Shown here: piece after piece, positions 30,440 through 40,835 of the stretch
Numbering within the stretch: the stretch's first letter is position 1
How the letters are laid out: the number at the start of each line of letters is the position of its first letter
NCBI GenBank assembly: GCA_930367205.1
Contig: OV884014.1
Span: forward strand, 110,187,138 to 110,251,137
Length of the DNA: 64,000 bases
Source: Acanthosoma haemorrhoidale
Taxonomy: Eukaryota; Arthropoda; Insecta; Hemiptera; Acanthosomatidae
Direction of reading: 5' to 3'
Translations under genes and position numbers: made by a program
The notes under the pieces: model-generated
The model's database searches: none
Seen by the model: only the letters and a program-made list of their open reading frames with translations
Told to the model about the DNA's origin: nothing

Positions 30440-30765
30440 ATTTCCCCCTAGAATCGAAATAGAATGACAAGTTTCTCCAATATGTGGCTCTCGCGGTCTT
30501 CGTCAGCCTCCACTGGATCGTATCCGGTGACGCGGCTAACGGAGGAGCGTGGGGGACTTCCCAAGACTCCGCTTCCTCTTTTGCATGCGAGGGAGGTGAC
30601 AACCATATGGATTTCGGAGGCCTCTGTGCTGTTTGTATATACAGCATGAATGAGCGAGTGAATGATGAATTGTAAATATGGTATGAATGAGAACATTTAT
30701 CTCAATTACTTATTGCCTAATAAGGCAGATTGTAATTTTAGCACAATAAAGAAGTTATAAGTGTT
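30440..30765 (+). mobile_element. LINE family C 3' untranslated end
   Basis: It contains the conserved TGGCTCTCG...GTCAGCCTCCACTG block, a GC-rich middle and the terminal ATTGCCTAATAAGGCAG, then a TTGTAATTTT block and AATAAAG at 30746-30752. It corresponds to 55833-56070 on the other strand. The small open frames on both strands here are untranslated LINE sequence, not genes. Confidence 0.8.
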
Positions 30766-31274
30766 TCGTAGAAAGCTACTTGAATTTAAGAAATGTATGG
30801 GGGAGGATGCGAACTATAGTGATCTGGTTCCAATAATGTCAGAACGTTTCTATATAACGAAAGGAATTGAGAAGGGTGCCCCCTCGCCAGGTTGACAGGT
30901 TAAAATTTGGAGGCCGTGACCTTTAGGAGACAGTATTTGATTTGAATATCGTCAATGATGCAGAAGCTTTTAGAGAGAACCTACGTCAGCTTCCAGATCA
31001 CATCCACACATACCCGGTCCCCTTTTGTTAAGTGTGATTCTCTACTCGCGTCTCAAATTGACACCTTCAGGGCAGGTCTCCCCATTTGAGGGAGTGAGCC
31101 ACTTATATGTGTTTACTTATTAAATATGGAATTCGAAAGAAAGCAATAAATCGAAATGTAACCATCTAAATAGAGTTTGATTCAGAATCCAGATTGACAT
31201 GAACAGGCAATCAAATTCTTTGTAGATACTAGAAAAATGATTGTTTCATCGACCCTCATTCCATTAATGCATTC
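30766..31274. other. No gene seen
   Basis: Nothing recognisable between the LINE C end and the LINE A insertion. Confidence 0.5.
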
Positions 31275-31960
31275 AATAGATAGGCGTTTTTTTCCCCTAA
31301 GCTCTTTAGTTTAGGAAAAATATAGAATATTTAGGTCAATCGGATCCTTGTACTAGGAGTACCTGCTTGAAGGTGGTGTGAGAGGATTAAGGGGTGTGGG
31401 AAGCCTCGGTGGAGGCTGGTTGTTTCTGTACAGTGGTGAGAGTCCACTGGTGGCTGGGCCTAGAGTCTCTCTAGGCATGTAGTGTATTCTTATTTAGTCT
31501 GATTTCAGTGATGGGTGCCCCTTAGAGGCTTGTTGTTGGCGGGCTTAGTGCCGTGATGTCCACCATTTCCTCTGCTTTACTCGATCTTGTGAGTTGCCAT
31601 CGCGTCGGTAGCGGTGGTGGTGTCATGTCTTTGAATAGAGGGTTTAGACTGTGTTTCATCGAGTCGAAGAACTTGATGTGTCTTCTTTTGATGACGTCGG
31701 TGATGGTGGGGAGCTCGAACTTTTCGTACATGTCGGAAGCCTTCATTTCACGAAAAGGGGCATGCCAGAGTGCCGTTCGCAGGATTTTGTTCTGGAAGCT
31801 CTGTAGTCGAGTTATGGTGCTGGCATGTAGGAATCTAAAGAGTGGTGTCCCGAACAGTAGAGCTGGCCTCAGGACGCTCTTGTATATTAAGAGTTTCCGT
31901 CGAAGGGATACAGCTGGGCTTGTGATGAGATGCTGGAGAGAGTAACGTGAATAGATAGGC
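31275..31960 (-). mobile_element. LINE family A insertion with target-site duplication
   Basis: The best-defined LINE insertion here. An 11-bp direct repeat, AATAGATAGGC, flanks it at 31275-31285 and 31950-31960. The element lies between, at 31286-31949 on the minus strand. It has a short poly(A) (T run at 31287-31293), a 3' untranslated region and an undisrupted C-terminal coding segment at 31522-31944 that ends exactly at the 5' truncation point. This matches target-primed reverse transcription with 5' truncation. It is the least decayed family A copy. Confidence 0.93.
31522..31944 (-). pseudogene. Intact C-terminal fragment of LINE A polymerase
   Basis: 140 codons with no stop, truncated at the insertion boundary. 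It includes YKSVLRPALLFGTPLF, RRHIKFFDSMK and the PPTTSL end seen at 25055. It lacks the reverse transcriptase catalytic domain and has no promoter, so it is a dead fragment despite the clean frame. Confidence 0.82.
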
Positions 31961-33259
31961 CACGTAAGTATCGTGAATAAGGCGTGATAATTTCAAGTTT
32001 ATTTAATGAGGAGTGTTCTATAAAGTTTAATCTTTCGACTGAAGAATTTAAATTTTCTATTTTTTTTTATTTTAAAAATCTACGAAACACAATTTTTTTT
32101 TAATGAAATATTACTCAGCCAGAACATGAGATGTGCACGACTGCATCCTACTGACATCATCTCAGGTGGTATGTCTGTTTTTATGGAGAAATAATAAAAT
32201 CAAATTAAATTGAAATTTGTGAATAATCTTGAATGAAACAAGAAATAAACGTGTAAATAAAAGAGCATAAATGCTAAATTCCTATTTAAAAGAGAACATT
32301 GTGCATTGCCCAAATTATACTTTTTTTCTTGAATAATTATTTTTAATTCAAAATAATAAATAAACTCTAAATAAATAAAAGCTCAATTCAGTTATTTTTA
32401 TTAATAAGTGATAGAATTATTGATCAATTGGTGTCTACTGGCTAATGTTATAGCATTGCCTCGCATTGATGAAACCCAAGAGAGGGGAATGAGTCAGAAG
32501 AAAGCCGGAGCCTCAGACGATCTGCGGAAAAACATTTTCTCGGAAAACCTGTGACTGGACCACGTTGTATTCATTGTTGTTGGACACGTTGTCAAAGATA
32601 CAACTTTGAGTTAGACATTCCTATTTCTTGAATCGGCATATATACCTTTCCAGACACACGTAAAGGAATCTTACTTTATTTTTGGGGATGTGAGCTAGGT
32701 GAATACGCTTTAGCAGTGAAGAGTACTTCAGATAAAGAGCTTTATTATCGAACAGGTATATTTCTCCGAAATGTTGGAAAAGACATGAGTTGATACAAAT
32801 TACAGAAAACTACAAATATTCAACAGGAATAATGTACGAAATTAGGAGGTTATGACAGTGAAAGTGAGCAGAGTAGATTGAGTGAATACCCTGGGCCATC
32901 CGCGAATCGGATTTGGCGAAAATCCGCAGCTAATCACTAACTACCTTCGCAAACATCTACACTGTGAGGGAACTGTTGCTTAGCACATCGTTACGTCAAC
33001 ACTTCCTTGGAAATAATCCATTCTTAATTAATTCTAGTAATAGTAACATCGTGACTTTGTTGTTGTAATGATGCAGGCATAGACAGTACCTAGAAACGTT
33101 CTCCATGAATATACTTGTTGAGAAATTAACAATCCAAGCTGATCACTAATAGATTCCTCTAGCTATAGTATTTTTCTTTTTTGTCACCGAAAGGCCTTAT
33201 CATTACTTTCGGTTCTTTTCTTGTTTTTGTTTTCCCTTTCCTTCCATTTTTCCCTCATT
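31961..33259. other. No gene seen
   Basis: AT-rich, with a slightly GC-richer patch at 32500-32640. Nothing recognisable on either strand. Confidence 0.5.
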
Positions 33260-33800
33260 ATCTCTACGTGCTTTTGTTTTCTTTCTTCTGTCCACACGAC
33301 TCCCTTTTTCGATTTTTCTTTCCAACAAGAACCTTGATTTCCTTAAGTCTTTTCCTATATCTTTCTCCGTCCTGACAATCCTGGTCCGTTATTCCTAGTC
33401 TTTCAGTTTCTTCCTTCATCTGCTTGGTGTATCCCCTTGAGCTTTTGTATCCTCGGATTTTCTGGAATATTTCCTTGTTTAGTCTTTCCGGGTCCATTCT
33501 TACCATGTCCGTGGAATTTCCAGCCTCTTGATCCTTATGTCCGTTTCTTGGTATTTTGTGTCTTTGTAGATTTCTTGGTTGGATCTTAGCCTGTATCCTT
33601 CTTGTGGCCGTAGATCATTCTTAGGATTCTTCGTTCTATTCCCAGTAGTTTCTCTAGATTGGGGAGGCATGAGGTTTCCGTCCCATATAATATTACCGGT
33701 TTAACGACTGTGTTGTAGTGTATTATTTTCCTTTTAGTGGACATGTTTTTCTTGTTACATACGTTACTGGTTGCAAAACTTAGTCGCTTAGTTTGGTGAT
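33260..33800 (-). mobile_element. LINE fragment of a different family (family D)
   Basis: The minus strand encodes, with frameshifts, the post-catalytic part of an endonuclease-reverse transcriptase. In order: VVKPVILYGTETS, LLGIERRILRMIYG, YRLRSNQEIYKDT, then HGHMVRMDPERLNKEIF and an Arg/Lys/Glu-rich tail (33264-33506). The order LYG-ET, ERRILR, then GH-V-RMD is typical of the C-terminus of RTE/CR1-like insect LINEs. At least two frame changes make it non-functional. It differs from families A-C. Confidence 0.72.
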
Positions 33801-34720
33801 TTTTTCTTTCATACTTTCTTTTCCGAACCGTTGTTACATATAGTCTCGCCCAGGTACTTAAATAACTATAGTATTATTATTGTAACAAATCAAAAAAAAC
33901 AAATTAATGTTATTAGGGACGTAGAAATCATTAATCTGATAAATCTACACAAAATTTTATTAGTTAACTAGTGACAATTATGTTTTAAATGGTTAAAAAC
34001 GTATAACGCATAATTTCATGCCTCCATATCGGATAGGGAACAAAGAACAGTACAGACAGACAAACATTGCGGTAAAAATATAAAGACGTCTGGATTTTAT
34101 AGAAAAAAATTGAGAGAATTTTTAGAACTTTTTGACATGAAGGGTTACAACATAATATACATATTTATGCCACCTCCCAGTCCCTGCTGCGTATATTCCA
34201 TATGTTATTCATTCATATATGTCAAAGCTTAGAATATATAAGACTAGGTATGACAAGATCCTGAGAACCATCAAATCAGCCCTTCTTAGATAAGGTGCCA
34301 CTGTTTGTACTGATACAGTACCGTCTAAGGGGGTCTTCTGTCATATACACAAGCTAGCTTACGTCTTTAACTTAAAATATTATAAATCTAGACAGGAACG
34401 CAAAGGCTCGTAAATTATATACTGCACACCAGAGTCAAATGTCAAGACAAAACCATTGATACGAATATATGTAATGTGCAGTTTCTAAAAATTATTAAAT
34501 ACGTTAAAATATCCCAAAAGAATTTACAAAATTGATTTTTACTGCCCATGATTTAAAATCAAGTGTTTTAATTCATCTCACAATTGAGAAATCCGAACTA
34601 ATTTTACTGACCTTTTAATGATGTTTTGTGGACCTCAAAATTGGAGGAAAATGTTTAGGCTAAGACTATTTAGCTATTAAATTAAAAAGCTTTAAAAAGC
34701 GTTAGGTAATTTTTTCTTAT
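33801..34720. other. No gene seen
   Basis: AT-rich and featureless. Confidence 0.5.
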
Positions 34721-34753
34721 GCTAATAATTTTTTTTTTTATTTGCAGGTAAGC
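34716..34753 (+). promoter_or_regulatory. Recursive-splice-like (ratchet) site
   Basis: TGCTAATAA (branch-point-like) is followed by a T-rich tract (34729-34743) and then TTTGCAG directly abutting GTAAGC, with the junction between 34747 and 34748. A 3' splice site fused to a 5' splice site with no exon between them is the ratchet-point pattern known from long Drosophila introns. If used, it would place this DNA inside a long intron of a + strand gene. No flanking exons are identified, so function is inference. Confidence 0.45.
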
Positions 34754-35092
34754 ATTGAATTCTACCGGTGATATCAGTATACAACAAGGTAAAATTATAA
34801 ACGAAATATATAAATACAACATTGTTTGTACAGTATTACCACTTTTGGTCAATGACAAATTAATAACTAGTTGAGAAGCAAACTCTATAAAAACCTAACT
34901 GTAAACAATTAACAGACAAATAGAAAATATATTGTCAGGATCCTCCTTTCTATGTCTATAGCAAGTTTTTTTATGAATAATAGTGAGGTCTTTGTACAAG
35001 CATGCCTCATGAGTCAGTAACGTGCAATCGCTGCTAACAGTGAGAATTCCGTGAATAAGCGATTTTTTTTTTCCAGTAGAAATGTATCTGTC

Positions 35093-35265
35093 AGTAAAAA
35101 AGTTACAGTAAATAAATTTGAGTTTGTTGGATCTGGTCGGGATCGACTCGGCCTCGTAAGGGTACATGAGTAAGAGCTAGTTGAGTAGGTTGGAAGAGAT
35201 GAGATGCTAGGCATGTTGATCACACTCAGCGCCACCTACCAACTACGGTGACAACTTTCCGTCCC
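35093..35265 (+). mobile_element. Dispersed repeat/SINE (family F), copy without tRNA head
   Basis: The segment GGATCTGGTCGGGATC...GCCTCGTAAG, and a distal AGCGCCACCTACCAACTACG followed by GTGACA, match 55190-55355 in the same order. The copy at 55 kb also has tRNA-like A and B boxes; this one does not. Confidence 0.5.
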
Positions 35266-35414
35266 TACATATTCATGACGCCATACACTTTTTTCTGAAT
35301 TATGAAGATTTTCTGTTATAATGACATTTAAAAAGATTTTCCTCCGTCTCAAGAGATCAGTGTTTACCACATAAATCAGTTTATATATCTTTTGTCATTG
35401 CTAGTTGGGCGAAT

Positions 35415-35496
35415 TTATCCACTTTTTTTTTTTTTTTTTTTTTTTTTCATAGCCCCTTTAAATTTACAGATAATTATATATAATTATAGATCCTCA
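35415..35496 (-). mobile_element. LINE B poly(A) tail and last ~55 bases
   Basis: A T run of about 25 (35423-35447) is followed by CATAGCCCCTTTAAATTTAC and the rest of the LINE B 3' end. Homology to LINE B at 36248-36300 stops at CCTCAGG, where the sequence switches into LINE A in the opposite orientation. Confidence 0.8.
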
Positions 35497-35640
35497 GGTC
35501 TCCCACCCTCCTTAATTCCCTCACCCAACCTTCAAATAGGCCCTCCTAGTAAAAGGATCCGTTCACCCCAAATAAATTTTACTTTATTTTTCCCTTATTC
35601 TACACATTTTTAAAGTTTAAGAGCTGAGAAAAAAAAAAAA
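35497..35640 (+). mobile_element. LINE A 3' end in opposite orientation
   Basis: Family A 3' untranslated region in sense orientation, ending in GAGCTGAG and about 13 A. It is the mirror of 45536-45690. Here it is cut after about 145 bases at the LINE B junction, with CCTC/GGT-type microhomology. Confidence 0.85.
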
Positions 35641-36720
35641 GTTGTGTTTTTATAAGTAGAGTTTTGATTGAATAAGTGTTAAATTAAGATGGCAGTATAT
35701 AGTAAAAATATTTAATAAAATATATATAGTGAAATGTATTATTTATGAAAAATAGCGCAATTTTTGATGAAACGACAAGGTGTCAGTAACAAATATAAAA
35801 CATTATGTCCATTTTTACATACCGTTTTATTTCGAAGTATATTTTTATTTTGTGCGGTATCCATGGTAACAACCGATGCCGGTAGTCTACTATAAATAAT
35901 CAGGATTCCCCCGAAGAGGTGACTTGATATTACTTAATTTTCGGCGGGAGATGGACCGACAAAAGACCCGGGTTTTAATAAGCAAGTTCCACAACTGAAG
36001 TAGTCCTCTTTATAATAAAGTCTCATTTTTGTCCCCCCCCCCCCCAACTCTCTTCAAATTAATTTATTTCTATGCGCAGTTATATTATTTGAAAAGTTAT
36101 ACAAATACGTCAGAATAGTCCCAGCTGTATGTAAAGAATGACTATAGAGCTATGACTTAAAGAAACACACATCACCTTTTGCAAAGAACAATTCCCACCC
36201 AAACAAGAGTTTCCCATATCTCTCTTACTTAAACTTTTTTTTTTTTCATAGCCCCTTCAAATTTCCAGGCAATCATATATAATTATAGATCCTCAGGTGA
36301 ATATATTTACAAATTATTTTGTATTTCCTGTAGTGTCGCTACATTATATACAGGTTTTGTTATTTTATAGAAATTATATAATCGAATAAACAAGCATAAT
36401 GATATACATTATACGTGACGAGACTAAACTGACTAATAAAGGTGATGGGGCTCACCTTTTTGATCAACCTTAAAACTAACTTACATACTAATTCTTATCC
36501 TAATTTTTCCCCGACAGTCTGTTGCCGTCGATGCGGGGGGGGGTGGTGGGGTCATAGTGTTAAACACTGGGTTTGTCAGGAGCGAGTCAAAAAACTTAAT
36601 GTGTCTCCGGTGGATGAACTCACTCACCAACGGCACACCAAGCAACGGGTGCAGGTCAGCGTTCTTCAACATCTCGAAAGAGGTATGTCGCTTTTCGCAT
36701 GATTCCATTCTGGAAGTGTT
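35497..36720 (+). repeat. Left arm of a ~1.2-kb inverted duplication
   Basis: This segment is the reverse complement of 44428-45690 with only scattered mismatches and one small indel near 45455. Paired coordinates sum to about 81161 over much of the length, e.g. GGTAGTCTAC at 35881 pairs with GTAGACTACC at 45271. The arm holds a LINE A 3' end, about 590 bases of shared flank including a C13 run, and the LINE B insertion. Because the flank is shared, the arms arose by duplication and not by two separate LINE insertions. Confidence 0.93.
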
Positions 36721-36850
36721 GGAGACATTTGGCTGTATTGTCAGTCAAGTGGGTAAATAGCGGGGCACCGTACAGCAGAGCTGGCCGGAGGACACATTTA
36801 TAGTTTGAGATGAAGTGACAGGTATATAATTTCTCCACTCTATACTGTAG
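36236..36850 (-). mobile_element. LINE family B, 5'-truncated copy
   Basis: A minus-strand non-LTR element with poly(A) (T run 36236-36246) and a 3' untranslated region. Its C-terminal coding segment at 36481-36708 carries RRHIKFFDSLL followed by a MTPPPPPAS-like stretch, clearly related to but distinct from family A. Upstream, on the same strand, LRPALLYGAPLF lies at 36740-36800 before a frame break. The mirror copy at 44428-44926 ends about 120 bases earlier in its coding part. Confidence 0.85.
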
Positions 36851-37905
36851 TGAATTCTAAATGACTATTACAATGTCATCACTTATTGACGGTATGTGTA
36901 AATGTAATTCATCCACTGTTTCTTGTCGACTGGCAACATTGTTCAATATTTTTATTCTACGGGCAAGAGAAGAATTCAGCGAACTTTTAACCAGGACAAT
37001 ATTTGGCGCTGCATCTTCTTGAGGTGCGTGAGCGATAGATTTAATTACTTACATTTTGCGACTATTAAAGTTTATGATATTATTATGATAGTCATCAAAT
37101 TGACAAGTATCAGAGTTCCGACTGACACGTGATATAAAGGTTAGTTTTGGTAGGTACTATTTTATTAACTATTATGTCAAAGACAAAGTTGGTGACATAA
37201 CATAGCCCCGAACTCGGAAAAGATTGATAATATAGTGTATTCCTCCTTTCAAAGGCATAGTTAAGATTGATTTGGTTAAAGAAAACAACTGTATGTTGGA
37301 AATTGACAAAAATTAAAAGAGACCCTCCCTAATTTACGAAATAAACAACTCTAATTTGAACGCGATAATGTGTAATACGTGTTCCCTAAAGGGGAACAGG
37401 AAAAACTGTCAGAAAATCGATCCCCAGCTCAGTTCAGCCATTGTTCGCTAGACTTTTATTCCTGGACACTTCCTAACTTCGTATGTTGGATTATAGATCA
37501 TTATAGACCGTCATTTCACCCAAGAGTTAAGTTTATATTTCGGAAGTCACTAACTATAGTTAGTAATATTTAATATTTTTGACAGTCAGCCCCCCTTATA
37601 AATTCATTTCAGGGCTGCAAATGTGGGTTATCATTTCGAAATCCACCACCCTTACAGTTAGTAGTAGAAACTTAAAGTTAAGCCAAAGACTAGACGTTCA
37701 AAAATATTTTAGCCAATGTTATCTCCACCGCTGTCGGTTTAAAGATTTTTTTATATTTTTTGCTACCTTTCTCCCCCCCCCCCATTGGAAATTTGAATCG
37801 GAGCTCATGGCAGGATAACTTTAACCTGTTCAGATGTTATTTCTGAACACAACTGAAAACATAATACCATATAAAATTGTTTTTTGCTCAAAGCACGACA
37901 CATTT
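36851..37905. other. No gene seen; spacer of the inverted duplication
   Basis: AT-rich, with a C11 run at 37773-37783. No recognisable coding domain. Confidence 0.5.
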
Positions 37906-37949
37906 TATTTTATGAGATAAAACAGTCAGTAGCAGTCCTCCTTGTCGAT

Positions 37950-38165
37950 GGGTCCTGCCGCTGGCCACATCCCCGTACGTTTCCTGAGCGTCTGTGGCTC
38001 TCGAAGTATGTAACGAAACGGTCGGGAAGGTAAGCGTGGAAGCTTCATTGCCAGCAATTTCTCCACTTGGTTCACTGTAGATGCATATAGCATGAATGTG
38101 AGATGAACTCACAGTCAATGACTGAGTGGACTTGTGTATAAGGTATTGTAATTTTACAAACTCAG
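37950..38165 (+). mobile_element. Diverged LINE family C 3' end
   Basis: The phrase TTTCCTGAGCGTCTGTGGCT, then CATATAGCATGAATG and a distal TATTGTAATTTTAC, follow the order of motifs in family C 3' untranslated regions at 28.3 and 30.6 kb. The middle is diverged. The minus-strand frame at 37888-38118 is a shadow. Confidence 0.6.
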
Positions 38166-39814
38166 AATTTTCTTATTTTTTTTTTTTCAAAAAGTGAATA
38201 ATTTTTACAAAGAATGTGTAGGTTGAATATATTTCACCGATTGATTATTATCAATCAACTCTATATAATTCCTAAATATCGAAGTATTTATCCCCTGTAT
38301 GCCTCGGATTATCGAGATCGTAATAACCTGATAGCATCCTCTACGTGATGCTTACCCTCGAGGGCCAGTCCACACTCTACTCACAAGATATTGATTAACC
38401 TTGTCGACAACTATGAGTTGATTAAATGAAAAATCACTCAAACAATTAGTTTTCCATCAGATTGGTAAATTTTTGAACACACAAGAACTCACACTCAATA
38501 TATCTCATATGAGCGATGTCTGGCCTACTACCACTGCTGGATTCGCATCTCTTCAGACATAACCAGCTGTCTCTCTACAGCTTTATTGATTTTATACCGA
38601 ACGTTTTCGAACGACTATACCGCCAAGAGGTTTAGCTTGTAGGTGTATGTTGTTCTCATGAGACTTCAATCACCTCGAGGATGACAAAAAGGCCTGGCGC
38701 CGCTCATAGAATCATTATTAACCCATGTTAGCTTGGGTGTTAACAAATGACAAAGTTAATTGGTATTCCATCTGCTCGTAGGAGACTCACTCCCAGCAAT
38801 AATACAACTGACGCTAGATTCTACAAAAACAAAAATAATGAAACCACGAACACGAGCGACGCCGCCGCCATCTGACGTGACCGAACCACCCTAAGCATAA
38901 ACCATGTTGGTTTTATTGGTTGGTTTAGGTGTTCATCGACTCTCTGGTCGTTCGGACCCGGCGATAAAAGTTTTATCTTCTTTTCCCCTCCGTTCGATGA
39001 GTGGCTCCAATAGAATGGCCAACCTGGCGGCGCCTTTTTATCTTTTACCTTTTATCTTGTTGTTTTTTTCTTTCTGGTTTCATTTGTAAATTGACACGCC
39101 TACTTATTCGGCCCTAACTTGTTGTCGGCACGTGAGCCCACAACGTTACTAAAAAACAAACTTTTTAGGTCAATAACGAGTGTAGGATTGCTTTTGACAC
39201 AGCGCACTTCATTAATAAATGACTGTTTGTGTACAACGATACCATTATCAGTCTGCTTCCGGTTTGATCTTTTATCACAGAGTTTTCTACCATTTCGAAA
39301 CGAATGGATTTTTCGCATTTGAGGTTATTTACAGCATGGGTGTGCAGTGTATTTATTGCTGATGTTACAAGGCCAGTGAACTGACTTGCAGGGACATCGT
39401 TAGTTTCCCGTTTTTCTGCCATTTCCTGGCTGGCCTCCTTTTAAAGTGTCGTTAAATATGGTAGCTCCAAAGTTCTTGTCTATTAATAAATCCTCTTGAA
39501 AAGCGAAGACTGTTCGTAGGTTAGCACCGTAGTTGGTAGACAGCGCTGAAGTGCTAGTGTTGATGGTGCTAGGCTATTACCTCTCGTTCTGCTTTCAAGT
39601 AGCTACTCATTCATCCTCATAGGGTTGAGAAAACTGCCCCTGTGCCAAAGAGAAAATCTTTTAGGAGGCTTCACCATGCTAACCACTAACCACTATGGAG
39701 GCAATAAGTACTTCGATATTACCAAACCGACCTTTGTTTTGGCCCATTATCGTACTTTTACACAACTTCTCGCTATTTGTTTTATCACTTTTAAAAGTGT
39801 AGTTATTCCTTTCC
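38166..39814. other. No gene seen
   Basis: GC-richer near 38855-39020. Short frames on both strands at 39119-39422 have no recognised domain. Confidence 0.45.
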
Positions 39815-40345
39815 TCTCCCTGTACCCGAGACAGTACGGTACTTAGTATCGACAAACGGCTGACCTGGAACCCACATACGAGGCTAAAAAGACAAGAACT
39901 AAACAGACGCTTCGGACAACTGTACAGACTACTTCAAAGGACATCCCATCTCTCAATAGAAAATAAACTACTAATCTACAAAGCTATACTTAAGCCAATC
40001 TGGACATACGGAATAGAGCTATGGAGGACAGCAAAAAAGTCGTACATCAAGCGCATCCAATCCTTTCAATCAAAAGTCCTGAGAACAATAGTAAATGCCC
40101 TTTATTACACCAGCAACAAAACCCTTCATAACGATCTTATTATATTTTTGAACTCATCCATTCCAAGTATATGAAATTCCATAGTAACCTATCCAACCAC
40201 CCTAATCCCCTAGCACAGCACCACTCATCCCTATAATCCTCCTCGGAGGCTGAAACGGCAGTGGACTCGTGTCCTGCTATAGACGCGTGATAGTGGGATT
40301 CCTGGCAATGGCCAGCTTATCCAATCATGTGGCTCTCGCGACTAT
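39815..40345 (+). mobile_element. Jockey-like LINE (family C), C-terminal fragment
   Basis: Plus-strand copy colinear with 16140-16665. It starts around the VRYL part of the reverse transcriptase thumb motif; a small deletion removes GFH. The frame then runs open from 39851 to a TGA at 40172-40174, followed by a frameshifted C-terminal tail and a short 3' untranslated segment ending near 40345 at CCAATCATGTGGCTCTCGCG. Both ends are truncated and no poly(A) is present. Confidence 0.85.
39851..40174 (+). pseudogene. LINE C reverse transcriptase C-terminal frame
   Basis: 107 codons without ATG. In order: DKRLTWNPHTRLK, YRLLQRTSHLSIENKLL, IYKAILKPIWTYGIELW, KRIQSFQSKVLRTIVNA and NKTLHNDLI, ending at a premature TGA. 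These are standard Jockey-clade polymerase blocks after the catalytic domain. Shorter ATG-based frames here are shadows. Confidence 0.85.
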
Positions 40346-40540
40346 TGCTTATGTTCGGGATCGAAAATCATTTTTAAATATCGATATTCAAAGTTTTAGC
40401 TCTGTATTTTACATATTCATTTACCAAAATGGATTTAATCCCACCAGCTTTTGAACGTGCCCCCGTATCGGTTGATCTTAATAATTCTAAATTGAATAAA
40501 GTGGTGGATGCTCCCAGCGCTCATGAGACCACACTTCATA
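40346..40540. other. Sequence between LINE C and the CpG-rich block
   Basis: Nothing recognisable; composition changes sharply from AT-rich to CpG-rich after about 40520. Confidence 0.4.
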
Positions 40541-40835
40541 AACCTGCATTGAAGCCGATAACGGCGGCACCAAAGGACACCCCCCACCCCCGCGACCTTT
40601 AGCATTACACTGCGGAGGGGAGGGACAATGAAATGTTTTATGGCGGGAAAAATGTCACGAGTCCGGCGGGCGCGGGAGTGCTCGCTATTGGTGGAGCATG
40701 CGCCGAACCCCTTACCCTCTGACTGCCTCAGCTCTGCCGCATATCCTCGCCAGCTCTTCAGTCGGCAGGTCTTCCTCTCTCCGGCAGTATCTCCTTCGCT
40801 GGGAATCGTCGTCGGAGGCAATGGGTGAGTCCTCT
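40541..40835 (+). promoter_or_regulatory. CpG-rich promoter/first-exon candidate
   Basis: A CpG-dense block in AT-rich surroundings. On the + strand it has an inverted CCAAT box (ATTGG at 40688-40692), an insect initiator-like TTCAGTC near 40757-40763 with a partial downstream promoter element at about +28, and then GGCAATGG followed by GTGAGTCC at about 40826. That is an ATG a few bases before a good 5' splice site, as seen where a first coding exon is very short. No following exon is visible. Chance remains possible. Confidence 0.35.

Noticed and set aside
33181..33375. Phe/Leu-rich + strand frame as a membrane protein
   Set aside because: It is opposite the Lys/Glu-rich tail of LINE family D, and the apparent hydrophobicity is an antisense effect.
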